In this document: piece after piece, positions 12,101 to 24,749 of the stretch
Layout of the letters: every line of letters starts with the position of its first letter
Numbering within the stretch: the stretch's first letter is position 1
From: Paraspadella gotoi
Taxonomy: Eukaryota > Chaetognatha
DNA length: 64,000 bases
Direction of reading: 5' to 3'
Assembly (NCBI GenBank): GCA_051294375.1
Contig: CM119264.1
Span: forward strand, 5,651,810-5,715,809
Translations under genes and position numbers: made by a program
The notes under the pieces: generated by a model
Databases searched by the model: none
What the model saw: the letters and a program-made list of their open reading frames with translations, nothing else
What the model was told of the DNA's origin: nothing

Positions 12101-15100
12101 ACTACAGAACGACGGCAGACGATTTTCCACAAGAGACACGGAACGTAGCGATTTAACAGGAGATACCAACAGCGAAACAACGCTCTCGGCTCACCACATT
12201 GAATAATAAAGACGATAACATAAATAGTTGCATATATACCCACGTATCACTCTTTGTAAGACGATTATTATCTATATATGTAGAATATATAGTATATATT
12301 AAATAAACGATTAAAAATTATCCCGCAATGATCAAACCATACATAACGAGAGAGAAAATATAAGAGAAATAAGATGAGAGTACAGTTTAGTAAAGATAGA
12401 CATTATATATCATATAACAATAATAACAAATTTCCATACTCTTAATAAATTTTATGTACCGCTCTTCTTCTCAAATACGACGTCCCCTTGCTCTGTTAAG
12501 TTTTATAGTTAAACGCTTTTCCTTCCGTCCAACTCTCAATACACCTAATTTTCGTTTTCATATATAATATACCATTAACAAGTACTTCAAGGTCATAATT
12601 ATCTGTACTATTCTCCGTCTCTCGTCTATAAATCCCATAAGGTTATATCTCTAAAACTTCTAAAATAACAGATAACTGATTTCTTTCATGTAAAAAAGAT
12701 ATATTAATACTACACCTTTAAAAATAACTTACGGCATATACCGTTTTTCATATGTCAAAAATAACATAAAAAACACACCGTAACACCGACTTTTCTAAGT
12801 AAAAAGTTGCATAAATAACCAGTCACACATAACAGCTCCTCGCGCAGACTGCAATAATTCCAAAGAGATAACAACTTTACAAAACAATAGCCAACGCTTT
12901 TCTCAATGTTCAATACAAGATCTCTCTATCATACTGTAATGGCTATCTAAACCACGAGATCAGAGGGAGGCCTGGATTAATTAAATAAATCTTCTTCTCC
13001 GCATAGTTTTATATCATAGCAAAAAAGCATAAAGAGGAATAACCGTGGTTAAATACTTTTTTCTGCTATAATTTAACTCACTCTATTCCGAGGTTGTTAA
13101 AATTGGTGAGGACAGTTCTCATTAATACTCTGATCAACATATCAAATCTCCAACTCTTTATTTTTATGTCTTCCTTCTCTCTTCCTCTTTCTCTTTTGAC
13201 ATTTAGTAATTAGCTTTCCCCACTCATGCAAAAGATAAAACGATTGAAATAGCAACGCAGAAAACGAAACACGTTATGATCTGACTGCGTAGAAAAGAAG
13301 AAGATGAGAAAAACTGATGTAAAAATCAGAAAAAGACAGATTAATTTCAATGTAAAGAGAGAAGTAAAAGAAGACTTATAAAAAAGAACACGGCTTGAAT
13401 ACGCGTTCAACTATCACACCGATGTGAGAACAAAACATAAAAAAACACGCATAAACGAACTGCGTTTCTGAAAAGGAAAAAGAAAGTAGGATGAAAAAGC
13501 GTTGGAGAGTCTGGGAGAGAAATTCCAGCGGCAGAGCGAATAGTTCCAAGAGATAACCCCAACTTATAAAAACAAAGAGAGAAATACACGGCAGTTCCGC
13601 AATGTAAAGAAAGAAATAAAAAAATTGTCTAAAAGCACCAGGAAAAGCAGATATGCTTACGAAATAAAAAAAAGAAATGAAGACATGTAAAATATATCTG
13701 ATCTGCAAGAATGAACATGCGACGAGAGGTTAGTTAAGACAATTGGGTGAAGGAAGTTATAATATGTACTCTGTTTTAACACAACAAACTTCCATCTTCT
13801 ATTTTTTATGTCTCCATTCACTCCGGCATCCTATATTCTCTTAATCTTATGTGCTTCTCTCCCACTCTCAAAGATAAAGAGAGCCGGTGTATAAAGAGCA
13901 AGGCGAAAAGAAAAAGGCGACGTTTTCTTCGGTAAATATGCCAAGATAAAAAACCTTAAAAATAACAGAGAACACGACGATATGCTCTTCGATTAGAAGA
14001 GAGAAAGAGAGAAGGAGAGAGAGTATGCACCAGATGTAAGAAGAAAATAAGAAAGAGAGAGAGAGAGAACAAGAAGAGTTGATCACGCTAAAAACACACG
14101 GCAAACTGTGTCTATTTCAAATGTAAAAACAGTATACCAAACAAAGACACGAGCGAGAGATAAGAGGAGCTGAATGGTAGGTCAATGTAAGAGAAAATGT
14201 GATAAAATGCACACGTTAAATACAGCGCAGAGCAGAAATATCCAAGAAGTAAAAGCAGAGAAAAAGAGAACAAGAGAGAAAGAACAGCGAGTTTAGGACC
14301 AAGAATGAAATAGAGAAAAGGAAGATAGAGATAGTCTAAAGCACCGAGAAACGAGTTTCAACAAGAAAAACAGAAACTAAACGCTAAAGTAGGCTTATGC
14401 AAATAACATATCGAGGTTGTGAAAGAGTAGGAGGTGAGAGAGGGAGCTATGCTTTAGGAATATCTTGTTACTCCAAACACCAAATTTCCGCCTCGCGTTA
14501 TAGAATTTCAGTACGCTTGCTACGAGAAATCGAGCAGATGTATGTACTGCACTTGAGAATGTGATATGATAAAGCTGATTCTCTTGCACCCAATCCAACG
14601 GAAATACAAACGTTACAATAAGCCAGAAAACGACTTTTTCCTCTGTAAAAGATATAGAAAAGCTTAAAAATAAACAGAAAACGATTCCTTTCCAATGTGA
14701 GAGCAGGAAGATAAAGAGCTGTGAAAAAAAACAGTCATAGAGACACTGTTTCAATGAGACACAAAAGAGTTAAAAAACACGAAATACAAAGCACTTATGC
14801 ACGTAAGGATAGAGAAAAAGAGAGGAATGAAGATGATAGAGTAAACAGAGAGGAGAGAGAAAAGTCTGTACAAAATGGAGAGAAGAAAGAAATGAATTGG
14901 TGCCAGAGACATGATCGATATCTGTTGCCCAAACACGATAGACGAAGCTGTATAAACAAAGAAAAGAACGCTTTGTGCTCTAACAGGTATCACTACAGAG
15001 ATAAACAAATTTCCTAAAACCGAAACCGATATTTCAAAGAAAAAGAAATAAAAACGTTAAATACCCTTCTAGCAAGAGAGACATTCTATTCGACGGTGGT

Positions 15101-17382
15101 TAAAACTAAAGAAAGAGTGAGGACAGAGTAATAGTCGGAGAATGAATTTAGAAGTTGTGTATACAGGATCAAATACAAGTTTCCTCTCACGAGGTATAGG
15201 TATTTTTATGTGCTCCTATTCACTCATCAATCTACTTTTCTCTTATAATAGAATGTGAAAGGCATTACTAGAGGAACTACGCATCAGATCCGAAACTAAT
15301 AAAATATAAAGAACGATGGAAATAGGACAAACACAAACACGACGTTTATATCGTCATATAAAGAAAGAATAAAGAAAACTAGTGAAAAATAAACTAGATA
15401 AAACATAGAGGTATGTTATCACCAGAAAAAGGAAGATGAAAATGAATAATATGAAGAGAAACTTAGTATATAAAACGGACAAACCGTTTTATCTAATTAA
15501 AGAAAGAGATAGGAAAACAAAGGACCCAAAGAGAAGAGAAGACACGACTATGTACGTAGTGAAGTGAAAAAGTGATAAAAACGTTAAATACAAGAGCGGC
15601 GAGAGGACGAATATTATCCAAAGGAATAACAATTCTGAAAAACAAAGAAAAAAGCTTTTTCACCAAAAAAAGAAAGTAAGAGAAAAAAGTTCTAAGAACA
15701 AGAGGACTGGGAAAAAAGCGATATATGTTTATAAATGAGAAAGAGAAGAAGTAAATTAAAAACTTAATAACTAGTTATCTGCATAATACCGAACATCATA
15801 CACAGAGAAGGTTGTATAAAAGAAAGTTGAGGGGATGAGGACAGTGTTATTAAATATCTGTTTTAATCTAAAAACAAACGAAATTTATCCCTCCTCTCTT
15901 TATTTTTATGTCTCCTTCTCGTCTCGTCTTTTCATCTTAATTTAAAGTAGCGCCTCATCACGTCTCGAAGATAAAAAACAGTTAAATTAGCATCCAAAGA
16001 AAACGAAGCTTTTTCTCTATAAAGATATGAAAAACTTAAAGAGAAGTACAGAAAAGTACGATTGTTCAGATAGTAAGAAAAATAAAAAACTTTAAAAAAA
16101 AAACGGAGCAAACGTTTTGACGACAATGTAAAGAAAGTTAAAAAAACACGATCAAACACTTGTCTAAGTAAAAAAGTTTATAAAAACGTTAAAATACACC
16201 GGCAGAGACGACATTTCCAAAGAGAGATAAACACTTTAAAAACAAAGAAAAACGCTTTTCCAAGTAAAAAGAGATGAAAAAAATTGTCTAAAACACCGGA
16301 AAACGATATTTTCAAAGAAAAAAAGAAATAAAACGTTAAATCTTCTGCAAAGAGAGCATACAATCGAGAGTATGTAAAGAGATGGAGGAAGACAGTGATA
16401 TTAAAAAGATTGCTATTGTTATCAAAACAAGAATCAAAGATAAATGCCTCTCTTTTATATTTATGGTTCCGGTTGCATCGACGCAGCGATTTATCTCTAT
16501 TAATTTAATATGAGAGCGTTACGATGTATCCACTCTCAAAAGATAAAAGAAGAAGAAACGTATAAAATAAACACCAAAAGAGAAACAACTTTGTCTCATG
16601 TAAAAGAAGATATGAAACTTTAAGAAATAAACAGAAACGAATTTTTTCCAAGATAAAAGGAAGAAATAAAAAGCGTTAAAAAGAGAAAACGCAAACGTTT
16701 TTCCAATATAAAAAGAGTATAAAAGACACCGATAAAGACAGACTGGTTCTGAGGAAAGTAAAGAAAAAGTGATAAAAACGATTAAAGTAACAGCGCAGAA
16801 ACGGATAGTAATCCAAAGAAGATAACAACTTTAAAAACAATGCAGAGAGGGAGGAGAGAGAGAAATCTCTCTCTCTCTCCCTCTCTCTCTCTCTCTCTCA
16901 TTCTCTCACTCTCTCTCTCTGTTTCCCTCTTTCGCTCCATATCCTCTTCTTCTCTTATTTGTTTGTACGGAATACTTATTTATTTATTCCTTTATGTCTC
17001 TTTTTATCCTCTCCTCTTCTCTCTTCTTTTTTTTGCTTTTCTTTTCTTCCTCTCCTCCTCTTACCTCTCTTTCTTTCCTTTTTCTTTCCTTCCTCTCTAT
17101 ATATATTTCCTCTTCTCTCATATTTTTCTTTCCTTTTTTCTTTCCATCCTCTCTATTTATATTTCCTCCTCTTTTTTCTTTTTCTTTCCTTTTTTCTTTC
17201 CATCCTCTCTATTTATATTTCTTCCTCTTTCCTCTTTTTCTTTCCTTTTTTTCCCTTCCTCTCTATTTATCTTTCCTCTATCCCCGCTCTCCTTTTCTTG
17301 GCCGCAAAGCCGAGACCGACCTGTCTTTTTTTTCCTCCGCGCAGTTCTCACAATTCATTTCTTCTTCTCTCCATTAACAGAA

Positions 17383-17435
<53 letters not shown>

Positions 17436-17532
17436 ATCGGCTTCGCTGTGGCAATTCCCAGACCCCCTTTCCCTCTCTCTCCCGCGGGGTTGCCGTTGTT
17501 GGCGACAACTCCTGTTCTCTCTCTCTCTCTCT

Positions 17533-17746
17533 NNNNNNNNNNNNNNNNNNNNNNNNNNNNNNNNNNNNNNNNNNNNNNNNNNNNNNNNNNNNNNNNNNNN
17601 NNNNNNNNNNNNNNNNNNNNNNNNNNNNNNNNNNNNNNNNNNNNNNNNNNNNNNNNNNNNNNNNNNNNNNNNNNNNNNNNNNNNNNNNNNNNNNNNNNNN
17701 NNNNNNNNNNNNNNNNNNNNNNNNNNNNNNNNNNNNNNNNNNNNNN
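17533..17746. other. Assembly gap, 214 N
   Basis: Flanked by (CT)n on both sides. By comparison with U2, the missing sequence probably includes further copies of the 130-bp minisatellite. Confidence 1.
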
Positions 17747-17886
17747 TCTCTCTCTCTCTCTCTCTCTGGGATGCAAAGAAAGATGATTGGAAACGGGAAA
17801 AGAAAAAAGAAAAAAACCAGAAACCAGAAGGAAGATCAAACGAGAGAAGAAAAGATAAGAAATACCTCCCGTCTGACAGGGATGCC

Positions 17887-17925
<39 letters not shown>

Positions 17926-17948
17926 NNNNNNNNNNNNNNNNNNNNNNN
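17926..17948. other. Assembly gap, 23 N
   Basis: Flanked by (GA)n on both sides; two bases short of the 25-N gaps elsewhere. Confidence 1.
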
Positions 17949-18115
17949 AGAAAGAGAGAGAGAGAGAGAAAGATGGATAAAAGAGGACCGAGAATAGAAA
18001 AAGTACTAAAGAGACTTTAAAGGTAGAAAGAAAACTGAAAATGGAGTGACGAGAAAGTACATAAAAGCGGCGGCGTCTATTGAAAAACTGTATATTTTTA
18101 TATTTTTTATCTTTT

Positions 18116-18260
18116 ATTTCACTCAATGTTTATCCAATTTTTCAGTTTTTGTGACAATGAATGTTATTAAAGCAAAAAATAATCAAGAAATAGAACATTG
18201 TTTTTGCCATAATGACGCCTATTTTTAGTTGCGCCGCGAGTACTCGCGGAGCAACTCCGT
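18116..18260 (+). repeat. Dispersed repeat R1, copy 1
   Basis: About 145 bp starting CACTCAATGTTTATCC and ending AGCAACTCCGTA, repeated almost exactly at 24571-24715. It ends in the palindrome annotated below. Confidence 0.93.
18228..18255. repeat. 28-bp near-perfect palindrome at the R1 end
   Basis: A perfect 16-bp palindrome CCGCGAGTACTCGCGG flanked by GTTGC and GCAAC arms, with one mismatched pair. It lies 5 bases from the right end of R1, a position reminiscent of a mobile-element terminal hairpin. Confidence 0.85.
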
Positions 18261-18869
18261 ATCTTACTCTCTCTTCATCCCTCATCATCCTTCTCCTCTC
18301 TCTCTTTCTCATCATCCTCTATTTCTCTCACCCCTCTCTCTATTCATCACTCTCTCTCTCTATCATCTCATTCTCCTCACTCTCTCTCTCTGTTTTCCAC
18401 CTACTTTACGCATCCATAATCCTCTTCTTCTCTTATATTGTTTGTATCGGAATACTTATTTATTATTCCTTTATGTACTCTTCTTCTATCCTCCTCTTCT
18501 CTCTTCTTTTTTTGCTTCTTCTTGATCTTCCTCACATCTCTCCTCTACCTCTCTTCTTCCTTTTCTTTCTTCCTACTCTATATATATTTCCTCTTCTCAT
18601 CATATTTTATTCCTTGTTTTCTTTCGCAATCCTCTATATTTTATATTTCTCCTCTTTTTTTTCTTTTCCCTTCTCCTTTTTGTCTTTCCATCCTCTTCTA
18701 TTTATATTTCTTCCTTCTCTTTTTTTTCCTTTTTTTTTCCCTTCTCTCTATTATATCTTTCGCTCTATCCAGCTCTCCTTTTCTTAGCCGCAAAGCCGAG
18801 ACCGACCTGTCTTTTTTATTCCTCCGCGCAGTTCTCACAATTCATTTCTTCTTCTCTCCATTAACAGAA

Positions 18870-18922
<53 letters not shown>

Positions 18923-19269
18923 ATCGGCTTCGCTATGGCATTCCCAGACCCCTTTCCCTCTCTCTCCCGCGGGGTTTCCGTTGTTGGCGACACGTCCTGT
19001 TCTCTCTCTCTCTCTCTCTCTCTCTCTCCTTTCTCTTTCTATCGGCTTCGCTGTGGCATTCCCAGACCCCTTTCCCTCTCTCTCCGCCGCGGGTTGCCGT
19101 TGTTGGCGACAACTCCTGTTCTCTCTCTCTCTCTCATCTTCTCTTCTCTCTCTCTCTCTTCTTTCTCTCTCTATTCGGCTTCGCTGTGGCAATTCCAGAC
19201 CCCCTTATCCCCTCTCTCCCGCGGGGTTGCCGTTGTGGCGACAACTTCCTGTTTCTCTCTCTCTTCTCA

Positions 19270-19301
<32 letters not shown>

Positions 19302-19685
19302 ATTCGGCTTCGCTGTGGCAATTCCCAGACCCCCTTTCCCTTCTCTCTTCCCGCGGGTTGCCGTTGTTGGCGACAACTCCTGTTCTCTCTCTCTCTCTCT
19401 CACTTCTCTCTCTTCTCTCTCTTTTCTCTCTCTATCGGCTTCGCTGTGGCAATTCCCAGACCCCCTTTCCCTCTCTCTCCGCGGGTTGCCGTTGTGGCGC
19501 CAACTCCGTTTCTCCTCTCTCTCTCTCTCTCCTCTCTCTTCTCTCTCTCTCTCTCTCTGGGATGCAAAGAAAGATGATTTGGAAACGGGAAAAGAAAAAG
19601 AAAAAAAAACCCAGAAACCAGAAGGAAGATCAACGAGAGAAGAAAAGATAAGAAATACCTCCCGTCTGACAGGGATGCCAGAGAC

Positions 19686-19753
<68 letters not shown>

Positions 19754-19895
19754 GGATAAAAGAGGACCGAGAATAGAAAAAGTACTAAAGAGACTTTAAA
19801 GGTAGAAAGAAAACTGAAAATGGAGTGACGAGAACAGTACATAAAAGCGCGGCGTCTATTGAAAACTGTATATTTTTATATTTTTTATCTTTTTT
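18261..19895. repeat. CT-rich duplicated block, copy U2
   Basis: A second copy of U1 in direct orientation with many indel differences, including the landmarks CGCAAAGCCGAGACCGACCT near 18790 and GGGATGCAAAGAAAGATGAT near 19560. Its right edge joins R2, whereas U1 joins R1. Confidence 0.9.
18922..19510. repeat. 130-bp minisatellite, five copies (a sixth at 17436)
   Basis: Each unit has a core running from CGGCTTCGCTGTGGCAATTC to GTTGGCGACAACTCCTGTTC, with an embedded CCGCGG-like stretch, followed by (CT)n of variable length. Starts are near 18922, 19038, 19172, 19302 and 19432, plus a single copy at 17436-17520 in U1. Confidence 0.92.
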
Positions 19896-19902
19896 ATTTC
19901 TC

Positions 19903-20152
19903 TGAAAAGGTATCCTAAACCGGAAGTCAAGTGACGAGATAGTGGGAAACTATATATTGACGAAGGAAAATCTATATAGAGACAAAAATAGGGGTAAAAA
20001 AAAGGGAGAGAGTCTAGTAGGAGAAGAGAAAGGAAGGTGAACTGAAATCTCGTGAACACGCGGCCCCGAATCCCGGGAGGAGGATGAAGGAGGAGGTGAA
20101 TGAGATGGAGGGGGTAAGTAGACCCGCGTTTGTCTATCACCTTATATACTGG
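19903..20152 (+). repeat. Dispersed repeat R2, copy 1
   Basis: About 250 bp from CTGAAAAGGTATCCTAAAC to ACCTTATATACTG, repeated at 24333-24570 with scattered single-base indels. Confidence 0.93.
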
Positions 20153-23040
20153 GCCCCTCTCTTGGGTCAAGATGGCGTATCAGGCCTTGAATGGCGTGAG
20201 ACGTCATCGTGCTGGGTGCGTAGTGAGAGTGACTAACGTGGCTGAAATTGTGAATGTGAGGAGGGATAAAGAAGAGAATGGGTTTGAGTAGGGGGTACAA
20301 ATCATCATATAAAACAAATCAAATTGGAGGGGGGTCACAATCTTAATAAGAAACAGTGTGGGATTGGCGATGATATTTGAAGCAAGGTGATTAAAGTTGT
20401 ATTTGATTGTGGTGATAATTTGGCGAATATAGTTGAGGGGAAGAACATAGAAAACAAGATGATGGGGGCGGATGGTGATATATCATGGTGATTAACATTT
20501 GGTGATTAGTTTCAGTTCATTTGTTAGATGATATGATGATATTTAATTTACAATTTCACAGTGTCTAAGGTTCAACTTCATGTTTTGATTGCTAATAGTC
20601 ACTTCTACTATTGAGGAGGCATGAATTATTACAATGGCGATTTCCCAGCATCAAGGAGGTGAAGAATTGATTAGTTGGGAGGAGGGAGAGTGAGTTTTTT
20701 TTTTCGTGTTTTTCTATTTTTTGGCGAGACTTAATATTCTCATTTTCTTGTTTCTTAGCTATAATTATATATTGACTCTTCCTTAAATGAGCGTTCACGC
20801 TGGAGGAGAAGCCATTTGAAAACAGGTAGGTTTATGCTTTTGTCATTACTAGTGCCTTTTAAGATTAGAATCGTCAGTTTGCCATAGTCAACTTGGTCAA
20901 TCAACTTGCCAATACATTCAGCTTGTTCTTCTTGCCATAGTAGAAGAAGCTAAAGAAGCTCCAAGAGCTCCATCTGACAACTTTGCCTTTACTTTCTCTT
21001 TTGAGTATATTTTTTACATTTCACACAATTAATCACATGTTGTTTCACATTGCTGCCATAATAGATAAAGTTTGTGTTGGGGATTCAGGATGGGGGATTG
21101 GGTGGATTGGGGATGGTGGGTGGGTGTGTGAGTAGGGACTTTATTAATCTGCTTTTTCTTTCTTTTAACAATTTCTATTTTTATTTTCTTTTTTGAGTAT
21201 ATTTTCACTTTTTACCACAAATTAGCAGCAACCACTTTACTTTGCTATTACTGGTTTTTGTCAACTTTGACTTTATTACAATTTATGTATGATATTTGAA
21301 ATGAAAAGGTTAGTGAAACTGAACTTTATGAAATGGCACAAGCTATTTTTTTTGTTTTACTTGTAACTAAATAATGAAGCAGAATGATAGCAGGATCAAA
21401 CCGCATCACTCAGAGTTAAAATTTTGTCAGGTGGCTTAATTTTTTGTCAGACTAGACAAAATGTCATAGAAACTCTGATAAACAATCACAGTAAATAAAG
21501 GACTGATAAATCTCAGTCACCACTCTTTTTAGCACCTGCAGTGTTGAGGATACACAAAGGGGAGAGGCGAATTATGCACGTTCATTTTTGGTTCCATTTT
21601 AATTGATACAATTTCGAATGATTGTAGCGCACCTGCGTGTGGCAAAATGCATTATTATGAGCGATTAACTGTGTCAAGCAGACAATCAAATACGTGACTG
21701 TCACCAAATTCTTCCAATCACTTTATGCCTTTTCATAGCTCAGTTGGGCCACCTTAAATTACTTAGCCATAATCATTTTATTTTAATCTAGAGATCATAC
21801 ATTTGAATATTTTTGTGAATAAGCTACATTATCCTCCTTGCAAAAAGAGGAGAAGTGTATTGGTGGAGAAACTGCTTCATTGATATTACAAGATGATAGT
21901 GAGTTTAACCAAGTGAGTTTAGAACTGAGACTGGATAAAAATGGCAGATTTTTACTCAAGGCTTGTTAGGGTTGAAGGGTTTTGGGGGTTGGATGGGTTG
22001 GAAGGGGGTTTGGGGGAGTCGAAGAGTTTCTATTTACATGATGTAGTGACTAAAATACTAAACAATCTTTTTGAATAACAAGGCTCAATTGGCACTTGAC
22101 GTAATGGCACTAGGCAGAATAATTGATTGGCTTTTGTTGGGGGTGAAGGGGTTGGGGGGTAGGATTGGGGGTGAGGGGGGCTGGAGATATTTCCAATCAA
22201 TTTTTTGAAACTGGAAATGGATTCAGTTTTCTCCAAATTTTTTGGCAATGGACTGACTCTAGATGATGACAAATGTTTTCAGCATTAAAGACTGACCTCG
22301 ATTCACACAGTAGCTGAATGACAAAAGCGCAATCTCTGAAAGAAAAAATCTCTGACATAATTTCTAACATAATCTCTGTCAGTGACTGACAGCCTTTAGC
22401 AGGTTGACCACTGACAGGTTTGTCGAAATGATGACAGTTTCGCGAAGAACGACAAAGAGGGATGATAATGGCACGATGATGACAGACGATTCGCGAATTT
22501 TTCAAACTTACGAAAATATCGCTGCTCTTTCTCTTTAAATCGAACTTTTTGTTTTCGATCCGTCAAATGGAATGAGACAGTGACGACGGAGATTCGAGCT
22601 CGAAATTCGTCGAAATAGTTTTTTTTTGTTTTTATTTGTCGCAACAACTCTATATTTCGCATTTTTTTTTTCGACGGCGAGACGAAGGTGACTCGACGGA
22701 CCGCAGAGGAGCATCTTCAATTTGGGGAGAGAGGGGCGGGGGTAGCGAGAAGGGCAGATGGGTGAGAGGGAGTTCATCTCTGAGAAACGGCGACTAAGAT
22801 TTCGAGCATCGAATTTGTCAAAATTTTTTTTGTTTCCGATCGAGCGAAAAACTTAAAATTTTAGAGTTTACTGGCAGCGAGAGTTGGTGATTAACCTGGT
22901 GAGGGGGAAGGCGAAGTGGATTGACGTCGGGATTTGTCAAATCAAAAGAATAAGGAACACAGAGAGAGAAAATAGAATTAGGGGTTAAACTGCGATCGAG
23001 TTCGCGCGAAAAAAAATTTTATCTTGTAAGGAGAATGTCA
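20153..23040. other. Non-coding, ordinary-complexity stretch
   Basis: Mostly AT-rich and not simple-repeat dominated. GGGTTGGGGG-like G-rich runs occur near 21080, 21970 and 22140. Minus-strand frames at 22030-22777 overlap one another, have no recognisable domain and lack convincing splice boundaries. I see no supported gene, but this is one of the less repetitive stretches and could hide small exons. Confidence 0.45.
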
Positions 23041-24332
23041 ACTTTTTTTTTATTCATTTCTTCGAATTTCGCTTATTTTCGTTTTTTCGATTTTTTTTTT
23101 TTTTTGGTGAGCGAGGGGGGGGGGGGCGACGGCGAGAGAAAAAGATCGCCGTCGACTGGGATGAAGAACCGGCGATAGCAATCTGTCGAGGTAATTTTTT
23201 GAGTTGGCATTTTCAGTAACAAATGGGTCCTTTTGTCATTTTTCGGCCCGCCTACGGGTTTGAGTTTTTAAATATTTCTTTTCAGTCGAAACAAAGAAAA
23301 GAAAGAATCGACGTCAAAGGAAGGGAAGAAAAAAATATTTTTGTTTCGCTTTAGTTTCATTGAAGAATCATTTAGTTTGCGGGAAAAAAAAATCCGGTCC
23401 TTCGCGGAGGGGGGGAAGAGATTCGAAGTTCGATTATGTGATCGTGCGGAGCAGCGCGTAACTAGTTTCGCAAGAGATCGCAGGGGGAGGGGGAGAGAAA
23501 AAGATTCGCGAAAAGTGAGTTAATCGAAATGTACTCATCTTTATTTTGGTCATTATGATTGCGACGGCGCGATGATCGAAAAATCGCCAAACGATCGTTT
23601 TATTAGGAGAAGCGATCGGAGAGAGGATCGATCGGAGGGAACGAGGGAGAGGAGGTGGCGATGAGGGGTTTAGAGATAGAGACGGCCGGCGGTGGCGCCG
23701 GCGATTAAAAATGGCGCCGAAGAAAAAAATTAGTTCTGGGTCTTAAAGAGTCGTCGCTACTGATGCCATCGAAGATCGAGACGTGAGAAGCGGGCGGAGA
23801 AAATCGAAGGGTTGATTCCCAAATTTCGCGGGACGGGAAGCGTACGTCGGGGGCGTGATGGGTGGTGGGAGGGATGACCGACGGCGTGGATTAGAGGAGA
23901 GAGAAAAAAAACGACGCCGCAAAGGAAACGTAGCACTATCATCGAAGTGATCTTTTCGGGAGTTTGAACGCTAAATCGATGATAGTGCGTAAGTCTCTAA
24001 TCGCGATGGGGGAACGACGAGGAAAAAAATTGGAAAAGAAATGCGATTAAATGTTTTTGTTTTTTTATTTTTTTGTCCGCAATGCTCAAAAGGTCGGGGT
24101 TGGGGGAAACGAGGAGGAAAATTAAATTAATCCAAATTTAAAGTTTTTTTGGTTTTTGTCTTTTTTTTAGGTTTTAATAAAAAAATTGTAAAAAAATTTC
24201 AGATTTTTTCTTTTTTTTCTTCATTTTCAGTCTTTTTATTTTTTTTGTTTCTTCCGTTTTCTAAATAGTCGGTGGAGCACATCCTGGGGTTTTTATTGTG
24301 GTAGATGTTCGAGCACACAATTGGGCGTCACT
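23041..24332. other. Non-coding, T-run and CG-rich stretch
   Basis: Alternating T-runs and CGA/TCG-rich sequence, G-runs near 23115 and 23410, and GGCGCCGGCG near 23694-23705. The 60-codon frame at 23341-23523 has no recognisable domain. Confidence 0.45.
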
Positions 24333-24570
24333 CTGAAAAGGTATCCTAACCGAAGTCAAGTGACGAGAATGTGGGAAACTAATATATTGACGGAAGGAAA
24401 TCTATATAGAGACAAAAATGAGGGTAAAAAAAGGGAGAGAGTCTAGTAGGAGAAGAGAGGAAGGTGACTGAATCTCGTGAACGCGGCCCCGAATCCTGGG
24501 AGGAGGATTGAAGAGGAGGTAATGAGATGGAGGGGGTAGTAGCCGCGTCTGTCTATCACCTTATATACTG
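24333..24570 (+). repeat. Dispersed repeat R2, copy 2
   Basis: A direct copy of 19903-20152. Here R2 is immediately followed by R1, an order not seen at the first locus. Confidence 0.93.
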
Positions 24571-24715
24571 ATTTCACTCAATGTTTATCCAATTTTTCAG
24601 TTTTTGTGACAATGAATGTTATTAAAGCAAAAAATATCAAGAATTGAACATTGTTTTTGCCATAATGACGCTATTTTTAGTTGCGCCACGAGTACTCGCG
24701 GAGCAACTCCGTAAG
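24571..24715 (+). repeat. Dispersed repeat R1, copy 2
   Basis: A direct copy of 18116-18260. Its terminal palindrome is at 24680-24707, with CCACGAG in place of CCGCGAG in the left arm. Confidence 0.93.
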
Positions 24716-24749
24716 TCACTTTTCGGGTGGTCTTCGTCGGCGGTCGGTG

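Larger units (their letters stand above)
3508..16830. repeat. Degenerate satellite array, monomer about 520-550 bp with nested 48-bp sub-repeats
   Basis: A landmark of the form GAGGTTGTTAAAATTGGGTG-AGGACAGTTA recurs near 4646, 6985, 8220, 9505, 10082, 10624, 11148, 11688, 13090, 13727, 14414, 15094, 15812 and 16367. The cleanest neighbours are 542, 521 and 542 bp apart. Each monomer also has a landmark with TTTTTATGTCTCC followed by CT-rich sequence, and about seven to eight sub-units (ACG-T-run, CCAATGTAAAAAGA, AATAAAAACTTTAAAA) spaced about 46-55 bp. The array would hold roughly 22-24 monomers. Copies at 10.0-11.7 kb agree best; those at 12-16 kb carry scattered 1-4-base insertions. No open frame is conserved between monomers, so I treat it as non-coding. 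A true degenerate satellite and raw long-read sequence with uncorrected indels both fit. Confidence 0.9.
16855..18110. repeat. CT-rich duplicated block, copy U1 (contains two gaps)
   Basis: A (CT)n start, a TATTTATATTTCCTCTTCT-like pyrimidine stretch, the landmark CGCAAAGCCGAGACCGACCT, (CT)n with the 130-bp minisatellite core, then GGGATGCAAAGAAAGATGAT and a (GA)n tract. The same order recurs at 18261-19895. The long SL/RE-repeat frames across it are low-complexity and gap-spanning. Confidence 0.9.

Noticed and set aside
3508-16830. Zinc-finger or other repeat-protein gene array in the satellite
   Set aside because: The sub-repeat is about 48 bp (not 84 as for C2H2 fingers), has frequent stops, and reading frame is not kept between monomers.
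18228-18255. Helitron 3' end
   Set aside because: The hairpin is not followed by CTRR at the usual distance.
16840-19776. Open frames up to 385 codons rich in SLSLS and RERE
   Set aside because: They follow (CT)n/(GA)n and the 130-bp minisatellite, break at different points in U1 and U2, and span gaps.
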